Positions 62,743 to 64,000 of a DNA stretch of 64,000 bases are shown in pieces. The stretch spans positions 63,408,003 through 63,472,002 of the forward strand of contig OY755240.1 in the NCBI GenBank assembly GCA_963576725.1. The letters are read 5' to 3'. Source of the stretch: Azorinus chamasolen. Taxonomy: Eukaryota > Mollusca > Bivalvia > Cardiida > Solecurtidae. Numbering within the stretch: position 1 is the stretch's first letter; the number at the start of each line of letters is the position of its first letter. The translations under genes were made by a program, and so were the position numbers. The notes below the pieces were generated by a model. That model saw only the letters and a list, made by a program, of their open reading frames with translations, searched no databases and was not told the origin of the DNA.

Positions 62743-63075
62743 TTAAATATCAAGAAACAGATACAACTACATCTGCCTTGGCTGTTCACGTTCCACCACC
62801 CGCTTATGTCTAGGTTAAGTTTTGTTATGGCATATGTATACAGGAAGTTCTGATTAAGACAGAAACTGTAGAATCAGATCTATATCATGTCAAGTCGAAT
62901 GATCAGGGTCTGCTCTGTTTGCTAATGGAATAAAATAGATCTGATTTTACAATTTCTGCCTTGGTGAAAATGTCTGGTGTTCTGACAGTTCATATGCCAT
63001 AACAAAAATAATCTAATTACCATTCAATGTGCCATTATTTGTTACATCAAGTAAAAGGTTAAAAATTTATCTTAA
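62743..63075. repeat. Degenerate family A pieces
   Basis: 62830-63060 has gcatatgtatacaggaagt, agacagaaactgtagaatca and a lone right hairpin arm (gatcagggtctgctctgttt). Confidence 0.55.
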
Positions 63076-63321
63076 CTCTTCTCTTGCTGAATTTTAAAAA
63101 ACATTTCTCCTTTTTTACCCATGTCCTGTCGTACAATTATACAATATCTTCACTGGCTACAAATGTATTCTTGTGCAATCACTGCTGTGGACTGCACAGC
63201 TGGTTACACAATCAACTTGTTAATAGTGCAGACCCTGATGAGACAGCTCCTGCAGGAGCTGTCTCATCTGGGTCTTCACTATTTATAGGTAGGTATATTG
63301 ACGTAAACAGCAAGAGAATGG
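63076..63321 (-). mobile_element. MITE family E copy
   Basis: TTAA at 63072-63075 and 63322-63325. T-T mismatch as in the reverse copy at 19631. More diverged than that one. Confidence 0.85.
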
Positions 63322-64000
63322 TTAAAATAGATCTGACGTACCAATTTCCTAAACATATTTCCAAGTCCTGATCATACCACTCCCTCTAATCCAATCCTAA
63401 CATCAAAATAGCACAACACAATAATTCCTGTATCCTAATCTATTTCACGATGTATGATTACAAAACGTTTTTTTTCTTTCCCTTTCACCATCAGCGGTTA
63501 TATCCTACATAATCCCACTTTACCCTTAAAACTCCTGGATTTGTTAAAATTATGAAATTGTAATCAAAATAATAGTTTTGTATCCTGATCAGTAACATTC
63601 TTCTACTGCCTGATCTGGATCCAAACTTTTATCAGATCAATATGAGTCTCAGACAAGAAGAAGGGCATACTGCAGGTTTTTTATACACAGATAAGGCCCC
63701 TGTGCTGCACAACGCACATCATGTAAACATACTACAATCCTCAACCCTATCAATGCTGAAGATTCAAAGTGGATAGATCCATCATTTTAAACAGTCGAGT
63801 CCATCCAGTACAAACGGAGTAAATTTGCAAGGTGATTTTGAATGATAAACAGTGTGGATCTTGATCAGGCAGCTCCTTCAGTAGCCCTCTGATATGGGTC
63901 TACAGTGTTTCAAACTGCTAGTTAACTTGCCTGCCTGCCCACAATCAAAGGTTCTCAAGTCTACCTGTCACTTTATCAAACCTCTTACAGTTTGACAACC
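63322..64000. other. No gene; two weak hairpins
   Basis: 63573-63625 (gtatcctgatcagtaac / tgcctgatctggatccaaac) and 63848-63912 (acagtgtggatcttgatcag / ctctgatatgggtctacagt). The rest is unrecognised; upstream exons of the cytospin-like gene could lie here or beyond. Confidence 0.4.

Noticed and set aside
10722..63321. CRISPR-like array of palindromic repeats
   Set aside because: The repeats are dispersed, variable in spacing, nested, and flanked by TTAA or TA duplications in a eukaryotic gene region; there are no regular spacers or cas genes.
4516..63321. Hairpins as individual microRNA genes
   Set aside because: They occur in many near-identical copies with transposon ends; small-RNA production is possible but cannot be claimed from sequence.

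Overview
Animal nuclear DNA, AT-rich and dominated by repeats, most likely from a bivalve mollusc. Three things point that way: one spliced gene of metazoan type (a cytospin-A/SPECC1L orthologue), Helentron/pearl-like elements opening with a gggggtatattg head and a TCGG microsatellite, and a very dense population of small hairpin transposons. A dreissenid mussel is my guess from the look of these repeats, not something the sequence proves. No bacterial-type gene organisation is present.

Layout. 1-2537: a 250-268 bp tandem duplication runs into a 200-base assembly gap, followed by the minus-strand endonuclease part of a non-LTR retrotransposon that carries a 2A-like GDIHPNPGP motif. 2538-7395: mostly unrecognised DNA, then a minus-strand ORF1-type retroelement protein (6544-7395). 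7396-43600: no host gene that I can support. This part is built from nested MITEs, two hAT-like elements with intact 8-bp target duplications (9072-10063 and 42120-42587) and several minisatellites. 43643-60362 (minus strand): six coding exons that join in phase into a 1081-residue cytospin-A-like protein, with introns packed with the same MITEs. 60363-64000: more MITEs; any upstream exons of the gene were not found.

MITE system. Family labels here are mine. TTAA-type families: A (about 200-280 bp, arms like gcaaacagagtagacccagatc), B (about 200-230 bp, 68-bp perfect palindrome containing gataaatagagcatttgctc), C (about 207 bp, arms like aaacagtttggatcc), E (242 bp), Q and R. They begin CCC(T/A)TT and lie between TTAA copies, as piggyBac-type elements do. 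TA-type families: D1-D4, N and O, which begin CAGTARAACC or similar between TA copies, as pogo/Tigger-type elements do. Across both classes the hairpin centre is repeatedly CTCCTATAGGAG or a close variant, although outer ends and arms differ. In families A, C and E most copies also carry an A-A or T-T mismatch at the same place in the stem. Nested insertions give direct evidence for the TTAA and TA target duplications. Chimeric and hairpin-deleted copies show that the parts are exchanged.

The exon structure of the host gene rests on phase-consistent splice sites and protein similarity recalled from family knowledge. MITE boundaries marked approximate were read by eye.
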